The notes beneath the pieces were generated by a model that was not told the DNA's origin, ran no database searches, and worked only from the letters and a program-made list of their open reading frames with translations. A DNA stretch of 64,000 nt, taken from assembly GCA_020746995.1 (NCBI GenBank), contig JAGPXD010000003.1:1-64000 (forward strand). The letters run 5' to 3'. The stretch is from Plectosphaerella cucumerina. Lineage: Eukaryota > Ascomycota > Sordariomycetes > Glomerellales > Plectosphaerellaceae. Below, in pieces: positions 63,593-64,000 of the stretch. How positions within the stretch are numbered: the stretch's first letter is position 1; the number at the start of each line of letters is the position of its first letter. A program made the position numbers and the translations under genes.

Positions 63593-64000
63593 ATGGACAA
63601 ATCACAAGATCATTCAACAGGTGACAGCAATTCGCGACCTGCCGGCCAGCTCGAACCCATGAACTCGGAGGTACCTGACGACGTGACCGCGAAGCCAGAG
63701 CTTCCACCTCTCACCGATCATGAGTTCAAAACGTACAACCGAATGGCCGTAAAGATGAATTACTTTGTAGGAGCCCTTTCGCATAAGGTTGAAACACAAT
63801 GTCTGACTTCCATCTCGCAGCATGAACATTTTCGGCGAACATGGAACATGCTCCACGGGGCAGCGTCAAACAACAAACGACCCCATGGCATGTCTTTACG
63901 GCAGTACATTGATGAAGGTCTTCAATTTACTCAGCAACTGGCGGCACATCACAACATTGAGGAGACGTACTTCTTCCCGATGTTGGCGCGACGCATGCCC
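63593..64000 (+). CDS. Hemerythrin-like (HHE) domain protein, partial
   Basis: This is the 5' part of a gene cut by the right edge. Exon 1 is 63593-63766 and exon 2 starts at 63821. The 54-nt intron (GTAGGA donor, CTGAC branch, CTCGCAG acceptor) is a multiple of three and stop-free, so an unspliced frame looks open. Splicing gives YNRMAVKMNYFHEHFRRTWN, with the His ligands of the first hemerythrin helix (His59, His61). In exon 2 AAHHNIEETYFFPMLARRM supplies the next His and Glu ligands. At least 118 residues are present. Fungal proteins of this family bind a di-iron or other metal centre; a role in oxygen, NO or iron sensing is possible but not shown. Family assignment is good, function open. 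Confidence 0.82.
   Translation, partial: MDKSQDHSTGDSNSRPAGQLEPMNSEVPDDVTAKPELPPLTDHEFKTYNRMAVKMNYFVGALSHKVETQCLTSISQHEHFRRTWNMLHGAASNNKRPHGMSLRQYIDEGLQFTQQLAAHHNIEETYFFPMLARRMP

Noticed and set aside
1..64000. tRNA, rRNA, CRISPR array or secondary-metabolite cluster
   Set aside because: I looked for tRNA B-box sequences with a matching A box in the intergenic regions and found none. No rRNA genes, spaced direct repeats, or PKS/NRPS/terpene enzymes are visible.

Overview
This window is nuclear DNA of a filamentous ascomycete (Pezizomycotina, most likely Sordariomycetes; the species cannot be named from sequence alone). The genes have short 50-65 nt spliceosomal introns with GTAAGT/GTGAGT-type donors and CTAAC/CTGAC branch sites. 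Every recognisable protein is a fungal housekeeping protein. The left end shows classic repeat-induced point mutation (RIP).

Positions 1-9,900 are an AT-rich, gene-free RIP isochore. CA/TG dinucleotides are nearly absent (four in the first 300 bases) while CG and AC/GT persist. It holds a wrecked Ty3/gypsy chromodomain retrotransposon (1-2935, plus strand), a polypurine tract with an LTR remnant (3581-4043), and several other decayed repeat families in direct and inverted copies. Two islands have partly escaped mutation (about 5985-6580 and 7955-8215).

From about 10,100 the sequence becomes ordinary gene-dense euchromatin. In order: COG1 (Golgi tethering, +), ECI1-like enoyl-CoA isomerase (-), RNA polymerase I subunit A49 (-), mitochondrial HTD2 dehydratase (+), GH13 alpha-glucosidase (-), Paf1-complex CTR9 (-), SAS10/UTP3 (-), TSC10 3-ketosphinganine reductase (+), URB2 (-), MIC10 (+), ISA2 (+), RPL7 (-), RPS14 (+), RAD26/CSB (-, two apparent frameshifts), a PanE-type ketopantoate reductase (+), a two-SANT Myb-like regulator (-), a 4.7 kb gene-poor stretch with a 17-bp minisatellite, PRP8 carrying an intein (-), eIF3c/NIP1 (+), and the 5' part of a hemerythrin-like gene (+) that runs off the right edge. 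I reconstructed exon boundaries by hand from splice signals, reading frame and protein-family continuity.

The genes form no dedicated cluster, but ribosome production and translation are over-represented: RPA49, SAS10, URB2, RPL7, RPS14 and NIP1. Three genes are mitochondrial (HTD2, MIC10, ISA2). Several pairs share short divergent promoters (SAS10/TSC10, RPL7/RPS14, PRP8/NIP1, RPA49/HTD2).

The most notable items are the 341-residue PRP8 intein, whose homing-endonuclease remnant has lost both catalytic acidic residues, the paired one-base deletions inside the RAD26 helicase core, a possible box C/D snoRNA in an RPL7 intron, and the nested, inverted RIP-decayed repeats.
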